Assembly (NCBI GenBank): GCA_009869945.1
Contig: WIXG01000204.1
Coordinates: 80,414-144,413 of the forward strand
DNA length: 64,000 bases
Origin: Mesaphorura yosii
Lineage: Eukaryota > Arthropoda > Collembola > Poduromorpha > Tullbergiidae
Direction: 5' to 3'
This document shows, piece by piece, positions 22,105 to 33,800 of this stretch; position 1 is the first letter of the stretch, and every line of letters starts with the position of its first letter. The notes beneath the pieces were generated by a model, which saw only the letters and a program-made list of their open reading frames with translations, was not told where the DNA came from and did no database searches. A program made the position numbers and the translations under genes.

Positions 22105-24410
22105 TACATAAACTCAAATGAGAATATTTTCGCGTCGGTGAGATCCGATGAACGCCAAAAAGTTCCTGAGCCATATGTTCCTTCAACGTAGGTTGACAGA
22201 CAGACGAGTCTTGAACAAGAAAATGTCTCTTCTTATCTCATACACACGAAAACTGCCTTGAATACAATGTACCGTGTAATCTGATCCTGTTCACCTTTTC
22301 CGTGTTCTTACAGTTGTTTGTAACTGAGATGAGCTTGCTCAAAACTGGGTCGGAGTTTAAAAAAATCAGTTGCACATTCTCCTATCATGATGCTACTTGT
22401 CGCCGTTGAGTTGTTTCTGTCCAATTCATTCGCTAATCCAGACAACTCAACTCCAGACAATTCAGGTGCCCAATGTGTAGTTCAAAAATGAAACTAAGGT
22501 CAAATCACAAGTCAGTGAAGTCTTTTTGCTCCACACTTACTGCAACTCCCGTTACTGCTGTCCACAACTGCTGAATCCGACTCATTTAGTTTGCGCAAAT
22601 TGACCAAATAGGACGCAGTATTGGTTCGTGAGTGATCGACACAAGAAATTGGCAATCTTCGAATCATTAATTGGTCGCGGTGCCTGAAAAATGTAATTTA
22701 TTTACGAATCACGAAACACACTTGAATGCTGTGGCTCAAGTTCGCAACAGGTTTGGATTTTGTTCTCTTGTCTTTTGTCTAATGCTTCACAATGCGCACA
22801 AATTAATCCTGGATTCGTGTTTCGCCTTTCAGAAAGTTTCGGAACACTTCAAAAGTGAAATGGTCACATCTGAGACACAATGCCAATGCACCTGAGAGGC
22901 GTGTCTCCTTCGGGTTAATTGACATAAACTTTGGTAGCCATGAAAGATCCAACCAACTCGTGGCTGCTGCAGCTCCAATCCACAAGGAGGAAAACTTGAA
23001 GGGGTCAGTTAAAATTCTGACAAATGTAAATTACAGCCTGTTCCCCGGTAAAGTATTATGTATTAGTATGAAGTATTATGCGCGTGTGATCATATCATTA
23101 TGCTAACACATCCGGACATTCATTTGATTCCAAATGATTGGGGTTGATTCTTGAACTTCTGAAGAAATTATGTAAAAATTATTATAAAAATTCCGTTCGG
23201 CGTTCAAACTCCATACTTATGTTTCAGAAATCACCGGCCCTAAAACACTACAAATTGGTCAGGCTTTTGACAGAATATCGAGCTGAAATTGTCTGTCTCC
23301 TTGGATTGGACATGCACTGCAGCGGTGTCCTCGTTCAACTCGCTCACTCTCTTTCGCATACCAGCCAAATTTTTCCTGGCGTGTTATGTACTCAATCGTC
23401 TTGTCACAAATGGGCAGAATGGGTTCCCATGGAGTTTGCGTGATAAAATCTGGATCAATGGCGGAGCTCGATTTTCAACTTGCGAACTTCAATTTCCAAG
23501 AGGAATTGCATGGGACTTTCTCGACCTCACCACACTCCCTTGCCAACTGCTGCTGACTTAAACTGTGACAATTTCCTGCCCCTCATTTCAAGGTGTCTAA
23601 CTTGTCCTCCCCATGTTTACACCTCAAATCTAATACAACATGCAGTCAAGCACCAGAGTTACGATCTTTGTACATACCTGTGTCATACTGACCCATTTCC
23701 TGTCCACTGAGTGTGTGAATCTGCATCTAGAGCACCAATAGAATAGTAGAATACATTCTATAGAATTCAACAAAATACAATTGTTTTCTAATTCCGATAT
23801 ACAGACTACCTTCAACTGTTTTCATTTTCGAGAACGCCGGAGTACAAATGTGCTGCTAGTAAAGCATGTTTCATCTTTGTGGTCTCTATCTCGCCAGTGT
23901 TTCGTGTGCACTCATTTTCCCAAAGTCCACATAAGGTGTTTGTTTTAGTTGTTGCTTACTGGTGTAAAATTTCTAGACTTAGGATTCATGGGTCGAGAAG
24001 TCAGGGTCAGAATAACTGCAGTTGTGCATACAAGTAGTTATTATGTAACTGCACGAAGCACGAACTCAGTTTCCACAAAATGTCAACAACACAAAGTCAT
24101 CTAATCTGGTTGGTTGCCAATTTTGTTCACTCAATTTGTTCATGTTACATGAACCATATAGATTATAGAATTAGAATACTACTAAAGAAGGCCAAGGCCA
24201 AAAGCTGGTCAAATATTAGTGCAACTAGAAAATGATTTGCGTCAGACGTCAATACTTTCAATTGTTCTGCTTGGCATACTAACAAATGCCCGATTTGCCT
24301 CATGCGCCCTTCAAATGAACCCTAATTTTCAAACATTCGTCTGCATTCTGCATAGTCTGACATACAGAAATGGATGGCACACAGCTTGTGGCTTATGTCG
24401 ATCCGAACGT
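22105..24410. other. Gene-poor AT-rich intergenic region
   Basis: About 2.3 kb in which I see no gene. Short open frames are AT-rich and lack good starts, splice partners or domains. No repeat family or RNA gene was recognised. Confidence 0.5.
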
Positions 24411-24422
24411 CGCTTATAAGTT

Positions 24423-24430
24423 TATAAATA
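24423..24430 (+). promoter_or_regulatory. TATA box of the Tyr-rich secreted protein gene
   Basis: TATAAATA 92 nt before the ATG at 24515. The spacing implies a start near 24455 and a 5'UTR of about 60 nt. Confidence 0.6.
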
Positions 24431-24514
24431 AAGGTGACTCGATTCCAATCGAAACCAGACCAGTTCCAACTTCTTTTCTGCCCAGAACAAGGTTTGAAGA
24501 AGATTCTCAAGAAA

Positions 24515-25307
24515 ATGAAGCTCGCCATCTTAATTCTTTTATTCACCGTTGCAGCTGCAAAGGTAAGACAAGTCGAGAACAAAGATCGACCTTAGCCAAT
24601 GTAGACCTGTGCAATTAATATAAGAATTTCCAAACTGTATTCGTATTAACATTTTCCTATCCCAGGAGCAGACACGAACGTATGGCACCTACTCCATGAC
24701 ACACCCTGCGACCTCCACGGGCGTCTACTCTGCAGGCTCAACAAACACATACGGTTCCGGTACCACAATTTACTATCCACAAGGCTCCGCCGTGACTTAC
24801 AACCAAGCATGTCAAGTTTATTACCCAGCACAGACGACTGTGAGCACCAACAGCGGTTCGTACACATATCCAGCGGGTACATACGTCAATTATCCAGCAG
24901 GAGCTCAAGTTGCTTACTCGCCGGGCTCAACATGTTACTTTGCACGACAAACAAGTTGCACGTACGGTTCTTATAATGGCGCTTCAGGCTGTGCAGTTCG
25001 TTATCCAGCGCAAACGCCGGTCACCTGCGTCGCACCTTCCCAGCCAACTTATTATGGTCCAGGACAGTACAACGCTGGTGTTCAGTACTACAATTACAAT
25101 GGAACTGGTGGCACATCATACGTAAATAATCAAGATGGAACCCGGTCCTCCGTCTGTAATGTTGGCTATACTCAAAATGGTTATCCAGTCAATTACGTGT
25201 ACAATCAAAATACTGGAGCTGCGACCTGTGTTACTCAAACCGGACAAAATAGTTACATTTCATATAATGGCTCTGGTGTGTCACAAGGAAGCAGCCCGTA
25301 CGGTTAA
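24515..25307 (+). CDS. Secreted Tyr/Gly/Ser/Thr-rich protein with YPAG/YPAQ repeats
   Basis: Exon 1 (24515-24562) encodes a clean signal peptide, MKLAILILLFTVAAAK. Exon 2 (24666-25307) follows after a phase-0 intron, giving 229 aa. The mature chain is rich in Tyr, Gly, Ser, Thr and Gln with recurring units such as YPAGTYVNYPAGAQVAY, YYPQGSAVTY and VYYPAQTTV, and about seven Cys spread through the chain. The units of roughly 8-16 residues alternate beta-branched/aromatic residues with Gly-containing turns, which would suit a beta-rich secreted fibre, cuticle, eggshell or adhesive protein, possibly cross-linked through Tyr. No known domain is recognised. The signal peptide on its own short exon, a TATA box and a poly(A) signal at 25408 support a compact, strongly expressed gene. 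Confidence 0.85.
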
Positions 25308-25407
25308 GCGGTATGGAATTTTGGAACATTTCCTTGGCCAGCGTCTACGCCCGCTAAAATTCAAATTTGAAAAGAAACCGTTTTAATCTTTTAATGCCGT
25401 GCAAGAG

Positions 25408-25413
25408 AATAAA
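25408..25413 (+). terminator. Poly(A) signal of the Tyr-rich protein gene
   Basis: AATAAA about 100 nt after the TAA stop. Confidence 0.65.
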
Positions 25414-25429
25414 ACTAGAACTTGAACTA

Positions 25430-25993
25430 CTGCAGTCTTTTAGTAAAGTAGTACAAAAGATCATTCATTTATGAGTCATGATTGTTGATTCGCACTAGCG
25501 AAATAGCAGCAAAGACGATAATTTTTTATCGTAGTTCCGTCGGCTGCATTTGCTTGTCTCCTCATTGAATTCCTTTTAGTAGTGGCTTTTTTGCTCGCTG
25601 ACGCCTTTCCCGCTGTGATCAATTGCATCGCCCACAATTAAGATTGAGCACCTTTTATCGAAATCACGTACTCAGAATCAAGTGAGTGTGGAGTTTCTCA
25701 TCACATTAATCGAAGACAGCATTTGCTGGAATTAAGCTCGCCAAACTTCCAATCGACATTTGTCATTCAGGGTTTGGAAACTCAGAAAATGGCATTTTGG
25801 TTTTGAGTTTCTGGCGTTCTCAGCATATTCTGTGCTGTTGCTGTGGCTGATGTCCCAATAACAGCGTCTTCTTCGATTCGCATCAACTAGCTGCTGACTG
25901 AGTTTCTACGTACGTGCGGAATTGCTCAGCACACTGCATGAACAGGGCCTTGCCGAAGCTGATGGAAGTTACAGTTCAAGTCAAGATTACAAA
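25430..25993. other. Intergenic, upstream of the ionotropic receptor
   Basis: No gene is seen. It should include the promoter and 5'UTR of the receptor gene. No TATA element stands out. Confidence 0.45.
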
Positions 25994-28438
25994 ATGAAAA
26001 GTGCGGTATTTTGGCTGACTTTTTCTGGCTTCATCATGTCTGGCCTGCCGGTCACAACATCGGCCTCAATCAATGTCAACTGGATTCTGAATGAATTTCA
26101 TGACCATTGGACTCATATAATCTTGAGTCAGACATCCGTTGAGATTGAACCATTCCAGCACGCAATTTCCATTTCTGTTGTCGGAAGTGTGTATCAAGTT
26201 GCAAGCAGACACATGCAAGTCTCTTTGCCCAAGCGTTTGATTCTGCTTCTGCTACCAGAAGATTCCATTCCGGACATTCCAGTTGGCATTTCGGATGGCG
26301 ATCGAGATTGTATTGGACAACGCCCACATCGCACACAGATTTGTTTTAAATTTCCAACAAATTACGCCATCTGGGCCAATGATGTAAGCACAGCGACTTC
26401 ATTTGCGGCCACCATCAGTTGGCAGCAGGCGTATCAAGTTCGTTTGAGGCACTTTCTGTTCATTGCAAATGAGAACCACGTCGTTCGGAAAGCGTACGGC
26501 GGATCTGCAGGGATTCTGATGACGGAGTTGGCAAATTGTACTGGGATTGCACAGGAAGGCAGTTGCAAGAAGGAGATTGACAGCGTCGACACTCTTCTTG
26601 CAACCAATGACCCGCCTCGGAAGATTGAGAGACAGTGGGCGCACTTCAATGGAGAAAAGTGCGAAATGGAAGGCTCGTCGGCTAGCAGCGTCGAAGAACT
26701 GACGCGTGCAATTTCAAACATGACAAGAAGGACAGCGAGAAAATTAAATCTCGGCGCGAATCCATTCCGAATTGAAGAAAACACGTGGAACATTTTGGAA
26801 GACGAACTGACGATGGATTCGGTCGTCAGTCATTTAATCATCGAAGGAATTGAGGCAGATTTCCTGGACGTTCGGTGCGATGTTTCTTGGAGTCAGACAG
26901 CCAAATCACCCTTATCAATACAGGCCTGGTTCACTCAGAATGTTAAATGGATGAGCACATCACAACGAAGCATTTCGTTCATCTCGGAGTACAATACCAA
27001 GAAAGTTTTTCCGTTCCTTCACAACCACCACCCTCCGGCCACAGGCCTTGCGCTAGGGTTGGTCAGCATGAAGGATTTGTACGTGGCCACTTGCGACGGG
27101 GATTCTGACATCGCCCGTTATCGGTTTTTCTTGGATGCTTTTGAGCCTTCGACTTGGTACCTAATTCTGCTAACAATTGGCACCATGACAACCTTCATCC
27201 TCGCTCTTTGTGTTTGGCTGGAAGGATTGGTCCACTCGGCTGGGACTTTGGTTTATAATTTGCTTGTGTTGGGGTTTGGCGTGCTTTTTGGGCTCGCGCC
27301 GGATTTACGAAATGAAATTAGTTCGAGGCCGAGAATATTCCGATGCTTCGTGTTGACATTTGGGCTGTGGGCGTTCGTCTCCGTCAAGTTGGCGGCAATT
27401 TACTCTGCTTTGTTTACAACTGAATTTGTGATTCCGACTCTAGCTAAGTCGCCTTGGACATCCGTGTCACAGTTGAAAGGGTTCGTGATTTATCACTGGG
27501 GCCCGGATGACTTGGCGATTCCGACGGTTCCAAGTGCGTGGACCTGGAGGGAACAATACGACTGGTTTCTGTTCTATGGTGAGGATCAAACTGGTTTTGA
27601 ATGCTGCGTCGGTGTGCGTGAACGGTTACGCTTGTCCAAGACTTTGAATGCTTCAGAATGTCATCAACCGGACTGTCCGGTCATCAACAAATTACTGGAC
27701 GCAGGCATCAAGTGGGATCACCTTCCATTGTGGGATTGGTGGTATGTGGGAGAAGCAAATTCCGAGTTCAAAGAAGGAAACACGCCAGCCACAAACGTCT
27801 TTGCTTTCAAAGAGAAACCGACGATTGGGGCAGTTTTCAAACAACGCCGTTCCAGCAGCAAAGACATCACAAATTTTGCTGCAGCCATTGTGTCATGTGA
27901 TAAATCAGTCATTCTGGATACGGATGACGAACTGAAATTCTTTGCTAGGTATGCGAAGGCAACCACTGGGCGGACGATGTCGAAAGTTGGTGAAAGTGTT
28001 GGGCAGGAAATCATGGCGTACACATTCTTTCACAATGGAGTCGATTCGATTTCGGGGTACGCCTACGAACGCCTACAAAATATTTTCTCGTCGGGGATAT
28101 TTCATATTTGGGAAAAGTGGTTCAACGAAAAGCATCAAAATATTTGGCGTTATAAAATTTGGAGGCTGCAACGAGATGGCGGTTTAGTCGATGAGAGTGA
28201 GGGTGAGCCATTGTCAATGGGTTCGAGTTTACAAGCAGCATTCTACGTCCTGGCCTGTGGAAGCCTGGCCGCATTCGTCTGCTTCCTTCTCGAACAGACG
28301 CGGCGACGCGGCTCGGAACAGTCAAATAAATTAAATGCTGTGCTGATGGACTATGAAGAGGATAAAATGAATAAATTATGCGGATATCAAACTTGTGAGG
28401 GTAAAACCACTTTGCAGAAGTACTTCGTGGGCTTGTGA
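25994..28438 (+). CDS. Divergent ionotropic receptor (iGluR-like chemoreceptor)
   Basis: IRs are ligand-gated cation channels of sensory dendrites, derived from ionotropic glutamate receptors. The single exon encodes 814 aa and starts at the ATG at 25994, which opens a signal peptide (VFWLTFSGFIMSGLPVTTSAS). The ectodomain carries N-glycosylation sites. About residue 385 the channel begins: TM1 (YLILLTIGTMTTFILALCVWL), a re-entrant pore segment (TLVYNLLVLGFGVLFGLAP), TM2 (FRCFVLTFGLWAFVSVKLAAIY, then TTEFVIP), an extracellular S2 lobe, and TM3 near residues 745-770 (AAFYVLACGSLAAFVCFLLEQ). A short cytosolic tail follows. The order TM-pore-TM-S2-TM is diagnostic. The typical glutamate-binding Arg and Asp/Glu triad is not evident, as in divergent IRs. 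The lack of introns amid intron-rich neighbours also suits the divergent class, which may arise by retroposition. The ligand cannot be inferred. Confidence 0.85.
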   Translation: MKSAVFWLTFSGFIMSGLPVTTSASINVNWILNEFHDHWTHIILSQTSVEIEPFQHAISISVVGSVYQVASRHMQVSLPKRLILLLLPEDSIPDIPVGISDGDRDCIGQRPHRTQICFKFPTNYAIWANDVSTATSFAATISWQQAYQVRLRHFLFIANENHVVRKAYGGSAGILMTELANCTGIAQEGSCKKEIDSVDTLLATNDPPRKIERQWAHFNGEKCEMEGSSASSVEELTRAISNMTRRTARKLNLGANPFRIEENTWNILEDELTMDSVVSHLIIEGIEADFLDVRCDVSWSQTAKSPLSIQAWFTQNVKWMSTSQRSISFISEYNTKKVFPFLHNHHPPATGLALGLVSMKDLYVATCDGDSDIARYRFFLDAFEPSTWYLILLTIGTMTTFILALCVWLEGLVHSAGTLVYNLLVLGFGVLFGLAPDLRNEISSRPRIFRCFVLTFGLWAFVSVKLAAIYSALFTTEFVIPTLAKSPWTSVSQLKGFVIYHWGPDDLAIPTVPSAWTWREQYDWFLFYGEDQTGFECCVGVRERLRLSKTLNASECHQPDCPVINKLLDAGIKWDHLPLWDWWYVGEANSEFKEGNTPATNVFAFKEKPTIGAVFKQRRSSSKDITNFAAAIVSCDKSVILDTDDELKFFARYAKATTGRTMSKVGESVGQEIMAYTFFHNGVDSISGYAYERLQNIFSSGIFHIWEKWFNEKHQNIWRYKIWRLQRDGGLVDESEGEPLSMGSSLQAAFYVLACGSLAAFVCFLLEQTRRRGSEQSNKLNAVLMDYEEDKMNKLCGYQTCEGKTTLQKYFVGL

Positions 28439-28492
28439 CATGCAATGAGTAAGGAGCGTTGATTGGATCAATTTCAGAATCTGGAATTGTCT

Positions 28493-28498
28493 AATAAA
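28493..28498 (+). terminator. Poly(A) signal of the ionotropic receptor gene
   Basis: AATAAA 55 nt after the stop codon. Confidence 0.6.
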
Positions 28499-28509
28499 TG
28501 GTTTAACGA

Positions 28510-29113
28510 CTGAAATTGTCGCTCCATAAAGAGTATTTCAATTTACAGGTACAGCGCTGCGGCCTGCCCATAGTTTCCAAATATAAGTCTGCATTCAAAC
28601 TGGAGTTCACACGGAACGTCTCCACCTGGGATAGGGAGGCAGCGAATTTAGAAAGAAATTTTACTAATGCACGAATTCGCAAGTCTGGCCACGACAGCGC
28701 AAAGTGGGGCCGACGCTTACTTCGATAGGTGATACGTTGACAAGTTTTACGCATGACTTGGTGAATTTCAATGAAAGATGCATTTTTTGATCCCGTTTTC
28801 GTCTTGCCTCAACACTGAATACCATACTGAAGGTGCATGCTTCACTTTAATGCTGCCAACAAAATGCTCTTCCCTTTTACATGCACCAGTTTCTATTTTA
28901 ATTTTTTACATAGACTTTTATGCCTTGTCTTTTAACGCATCAGATTATCACATATCACGCCTGACCCTGATTCATTTCACGCCAAACAATCGAAGCATGA
29001 TGCATGCAATTCTGTTCATCTGATCATGCCGGACTCTCGCCGACAGACGAGAGCTTGTTCTTAGTTCTTGAGGCCAGTTCTCGTGGTTTCAGTTCGTCAT
29101 CAGCCATTGCAGC
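28510..29113. other. Intergenic
   Basis: No gene, RNA or repeat that I can support lies between the receptor and the small secreted protein gene. Confidence 0.45.
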
Positions 29114-29470
29114 ATGCGGGCGTGGTTGGCAGCAATCCGGGTCCTGCTTTGTGTGCTCGTGTCAGGAGCCACTGCATGTGGGCCCGTGCGCAGAGACCCC
29201 AGCTGGATGGCCGAGGCCAGCAGCATTCAAGATCAGCATGACAGCCGGAAACTGATCACGACATCCGACGTGTACGACAAACTAGCCGACATCGTGATCG
29301 ACTTTATCGGCAATGTGTTTGCCACTTACGTGTACGACCTGTGGAAGGCGGGTCTAGTCCCCAAAGACGACGACCGACAAGCGCAGCAGCGCCGCAAAAG
29401 GAAGTCTGACTGCAACTGCAGGTGCGAGCAGCAATCACCGCCGCCAAAGAAGCCGAATCACACGTGGTAG
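29114..29470 (+). CDS. Small secreted protein, 118 aa, unknown
   Basis: The ATG at 29114 starts a good signal peptide (WLAAIRVLLCVLVSGATACG). The mature chain of about 97 residues is charged, with a central amphipathic stretch (YDKLADIVIDFIGNVFATYVYDLWKAG) and a C-terminal dibasic block followed by CNCRC. The RRKRK run just before CNCRC could be a furin-type processing site, so a short Cys peptide could be released; that is inference. No intron is evident. I do not recognise a family, and similarity searching would be needed to confirm that it is coding. Confidence 0.55.
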   Translation: MRAWLAAIRVLLCVLVSGATACGPVRRDPSWMAEASSIQDQHDSRKLITTSDVYDKLADIVIDFIGNVFATYVYDLWKAGLVPKDDDRQAQQRRKRKSDCNCRCEQQSPPPKKPNHTW

Positions 29471-30887
29471 TGGTGAGAAAATAATCTCTTTCGTGAATCG
29501 CGATGCACGTGCACGTGGAGACGGTGTTTTCGAGCACGTGAATGAGACTGGACGGTACCTGCAGCACGGCAGGGGCGATCAGTTTGGGTATAAATACGAG
29601 GCTCAACTGAGACTGAAGTTGCCTCAATCAGACGGGGCAATTGCTGGTAACTGCAGTTGCTCCGGGTTGAGGCCACTGGGTTCGTGCAGGCTGACAGAGG
29701 TGAGAGCGAAAGTACACAGAATTTTGGCAAAGCAGATGAATAATCTCTGTACTATTTAATAATTCGTAGGAACCGGGAAAAGCTCAGAGGACGCCCGTCC
29801 TCTTCGTCCGACCATCGCTTTGGATTCGGACACGTGATTGGTGTCGACGCCCTGCATGTGGCTCCATTCACCACAGTTTCGCGCCCCCACTTTAAATATA
29901 TCGGGGAAAGTCTGATGCATGGAGCCACACGCCTCGGTCACCGGCTCCAGCCAATAACTCTCCGAAGCCCTCCCGCTGAGTTCCCACACTCCTCATCTTC
30001 GCATCGCACCCTTTTATGTAAATAACAAAGCAAAAGTATCAATAAAAGGAACTAATCACTATTATATTGGTTTCGTTCGAGAAATTATATTCTTTGCCAG
30101 TCACCAGTTTCTATTCTATCGCAACTGCACTCTTCCATGAGACTTCTACTCAGGTTGTACAGTTTCTACGTAGGAATATGTAACTTCCCACTGATTTTGG
30201 CCAGATCATCACGGAGGTGTAAGAAAAGACAAACTCGATCAATCAAAGTGTGCACATTTGGCTTAGCTACCCAAGCTCGGTCGGGCTAATTCTGTTGGTG
30301 TCAATTCCGAGACACGACGAGTTACGCATGACTTCACATTATTGCAACAAATGAAGAAAGTGAACAACTTTACACAAAATTCCATATGAGAATCGGTCCT
30401 TCTAGTTGAGTATGATTCTTCGTTTGGATTCGGTTTAGATGACACGACTCACTGCAAATATGTTGATGTGATGCGGCTACGGGACAGATGAACGTTATTT
30501 CTATTTCTGATATCACAAGAGGTCCAGTTTTCTGCACACCTGATCTCACTCGATTTTTGCACACGAGTTGGAGTGCTTTATTTATCTTCAGCTAATCCGC
30601 TGGTCGCTACAGCCGCATGTTCTGGACTGATAAGGCGCAAGCCAGGCTCCAGAAACAAATTTGATTCGTGGCTAATCGTAATCGAATCATCAGCTAATCG
30701 TGTGGATTGAATGATTGAGGTCAATGAATGTCAGAATTCAAGTACTTACTGATACTAGTATTCAAACGATTGCTGCGCTGTGATCTGGGAATCAAAATCC
30801 CACGATTTCTCACGGTCCAAGTTCATTTTAGTTTGGCTCTCGCTGAAGCCTTGAATTCCAAAACCAGTTTTCAGTCTTCCGTGCAAA
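29471..30887. other. Intergenic with a possible short TATA-driven spliced transcript
   Basis: Contains TATAAATA at 29589-29596, a GTGAGA donor after 29700, an acceptor TTCGTAG ending at 29769, an AATAAA at 30041, and an 11-bp inverted repeat (29857-29867 and 29919-29929). No start codon gives a convincing protein across this structure, so I do not call a gene. The part after 30060 shows nothing recognisable. Confidence 0.35.
29589..29596 (+). promoter_or_regulatory. TATA-box-like element TATAAATA
   Basis: Matches the consensus in a GC-richer context, with CTCAATCAGAC (initiator-like) about 35 nt downstream. The transcript it might drive is not identified. Confidence 0.3.
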
Positions 30888-33800
30888 ATGACGCAAACTG
30901 CTTGTCTTTCCTTCGTTTGCCTTGTGCTTCTTGTGTCCATTGTGCCTGACGTCAGACCGGAGTTGGGTGACCTGCCACCCGACCACTGGAGCCTGAGCCC
31001 CAAGTACAGACTCCCTACGACGCTCGTGCCGAGCCACTATGACCTGCGTATTATTCCGATTCTTGACACTCCCGTGGAGGGTCACGCACCGTTTACGGCG
31101 CCAGGATCCGTGAGTATCGACGTGGAGTGCGTGCAGAGCACCGACAATGTCACACTTCATGCCAGTTCCATTGTCAACATCACCGAGGCGTCGGTTGTGG
31201 TGCTGGACATCACAACAAATCAACCCGTTCCCATCACTCGCTTCGAAAGCGAAGACATTCTGGACTTCTTCATCGTAAGGTTGGCGGAGTCACTCCAGAC
31301 TGGTCGCATGTACAGAATTCAGATGGATTTCATCGCCCCGGTTGCCACCGACCTCCTGAATGGTCTCTACTTGAGCAAACATACAAGTCCAGGATCCAAC
31401 GAAACGTCATACGCAGCGGCTACTCAGTTCCAAATGTTTTCCTTCAGACAAATGTCACCAGGATTCGATGAACCAGCCCTCAAAGCAACATTTGTAAGTC
31501 GAGCCACTTAATTACATGTTGCATTGCTTAGAAATGCAGCGAGCGTGTAAGCGTTATTTATTTGACCGTCAGGATATCAGCATTGGATTCTGGCCAGACA
31601 AGTACCACACCTTGTGCAACACAAAACGTATATCGACAGCGCCCATCGACGTCCCTGAATTCGAAGGATGGATGTGGGACAAGTATGAACGTACGGTGGT
31701 CATGTCTCCGTACCTCATCGCCCTTGTTGTCTCGGACTTTCAATTTGTTGAGGCGGAGGCTGGCCTGTACCGCTTGCCGGTGCGAGTGTACGGCGTACCT
31801 CACCAAATTGCGAATGGCGACGGAGACTATGCGGCGTCTACTGCGGCCGTGCAGACGGGGTATCTCGAGGACCTTTACGAGACTGAGTACCCTCTGTCCA
31901 AGATGGACATCGCCGGCGTGCCCGACTTTCTGTACGGCGCAATGGAGAATTGGGGCCTGATCACGTTCACGCCGAGCCTACTCCTGTATACGGTGAATGT
32001 GAGCACGGAGCAGGAGCGAGGCGGCATCAGCCACACACTCGCGCACGAGATCGGTCACTACCTATTCGGGAATGTTGTGACGTGCGCCTGGTGGAACGAC
32101 ATTTGGCTGCAGGAGGGACTGACAACGTACGCCAGTGTGTTTGCATGGCAGCACTCTCAGCCCGAGTTCGAGCCGATCAAATGGTTCCACGTTGACGCCT
32201 TCCAAAACTCATTGCGCACAGAAGAGTTCGGTACGTCGGTGGGAAAAGAGTTCCAGAACAATGGATCGCAGAAGATTATCGACAACTTCAACGACGTGAC
32301 GGCGAGGAAAGGCGGAGTGCTCTTTCGAATGATGGCTGGGTTTCTGGGACACGAGACGGTGCGCAAGGGCATCGTGCGTTATCTGCATGGCCTACTGTAC
32401 GGGTCAGGAACGCAGGCCGATTTCTTCACTTACATCACTGAACAAGCCCTCGCTGATGGGATACCACTGCCGGACGGTGTGAACACAGTAAACGAAATCA
32501 TGTACACGTACACGTACAATCGTGGACTTCCAATTCTTTACGTGTACAATGTGACCGGAGACTCCACACAAGTCCACATCAGCCAGCGGCACTACCGCGG
32601 AACCGACTCCACTCAAGAAGACTCGAGTGGCTGGTTCATCCCCGTCACGGTGGCCACGCAAGACCGTCCTGATTTCGAGACGACCACTCCCGCGCTCTGG
32701 ATGCGCCCACTGCAGGAGGAGGCCACGCTTCAAGTGGACGACCTAAACAAATGGCTCATCATAAACCCGGGCGGTCGAGGCTACTATCGCGTTGTGTACA
32801 ACGCCTACCTTACACAACTCATTCAGAACCAGCTGGACACCGACCACACCGTCATCAGAGCAGAGAGTCGAAGTCAGCTCCTCGACGACTACTTCATGGC
32901 TGCGTTCCAGAACGGCTCGACATACACCGACATTGAAACGGCGCTGGGGCTGACGACGTACTTGGGGGAAGAGTCGGACAGAATCGTGTGGGAGACGCTG
33001 ATTATCAACTTGAGAAGCGCTTTTGGGCTTTTCATGGGCACGCCAGCATTTCCCGAGTTTAAAGTATGTGCACTGAAATGATTGCAGCTATAGCGTGAAA
33101 TTGTGAATAATTTCCATTTATGGTTCAATTGTGCAGAAATACTTTCTACCGAAACTTCTCTCCGCGCTCTCACTAATCGACTTCAGGCAGGATCCCCACC
33201 TACCCCACCACAAAGGCGCAAATGCGATCCTGCGAGCGATGTTACTCGACTGGGTCTGTAAGATGGACTCTGCCGAGTGCAACAATTACACAAGGGACCT
33301 ACTGGACGCTTGGAAACTGGACCCGAACAATTACATGTAATGGAGACACCACGATTTATGCGATTTAGTTCATGATACGCTTTTTGACTGCAGAATTCCT
33401 CCGGACGTCCACGCTGCAATTTCCTGCAATGCACTAGCAATCGGTACACAGGCCGATGTTGACTTCATTTTCGGACGGTACGCTGCCGCGACAAACGTCG
33501 GGCAGAAGGGAAGACTGCTGACCGCGCTGGCCTGCTCCAGAGACCCTGCCGTCCTCGTGGGGTACGTAGTCTATTTTACTCCAACTTTTCCGAACGTCAC
33601 TTCGAGATGCGTATCGTTTTCTATTATATAGGATACTTGAGGAGGCTGTCAAAGTAGATTCGAGATTTGCGGAAGCGGACAGAATTACTGCAATGCAGCG
33701 TGTGGCGGCGAATCACCTGTCTCGGGCTTTAACGCTAAATTTCCTCAACACAAATTTGGCTACGGTGCTGGAGAGACTTGGAACAGCTGGCGTTACCCGA

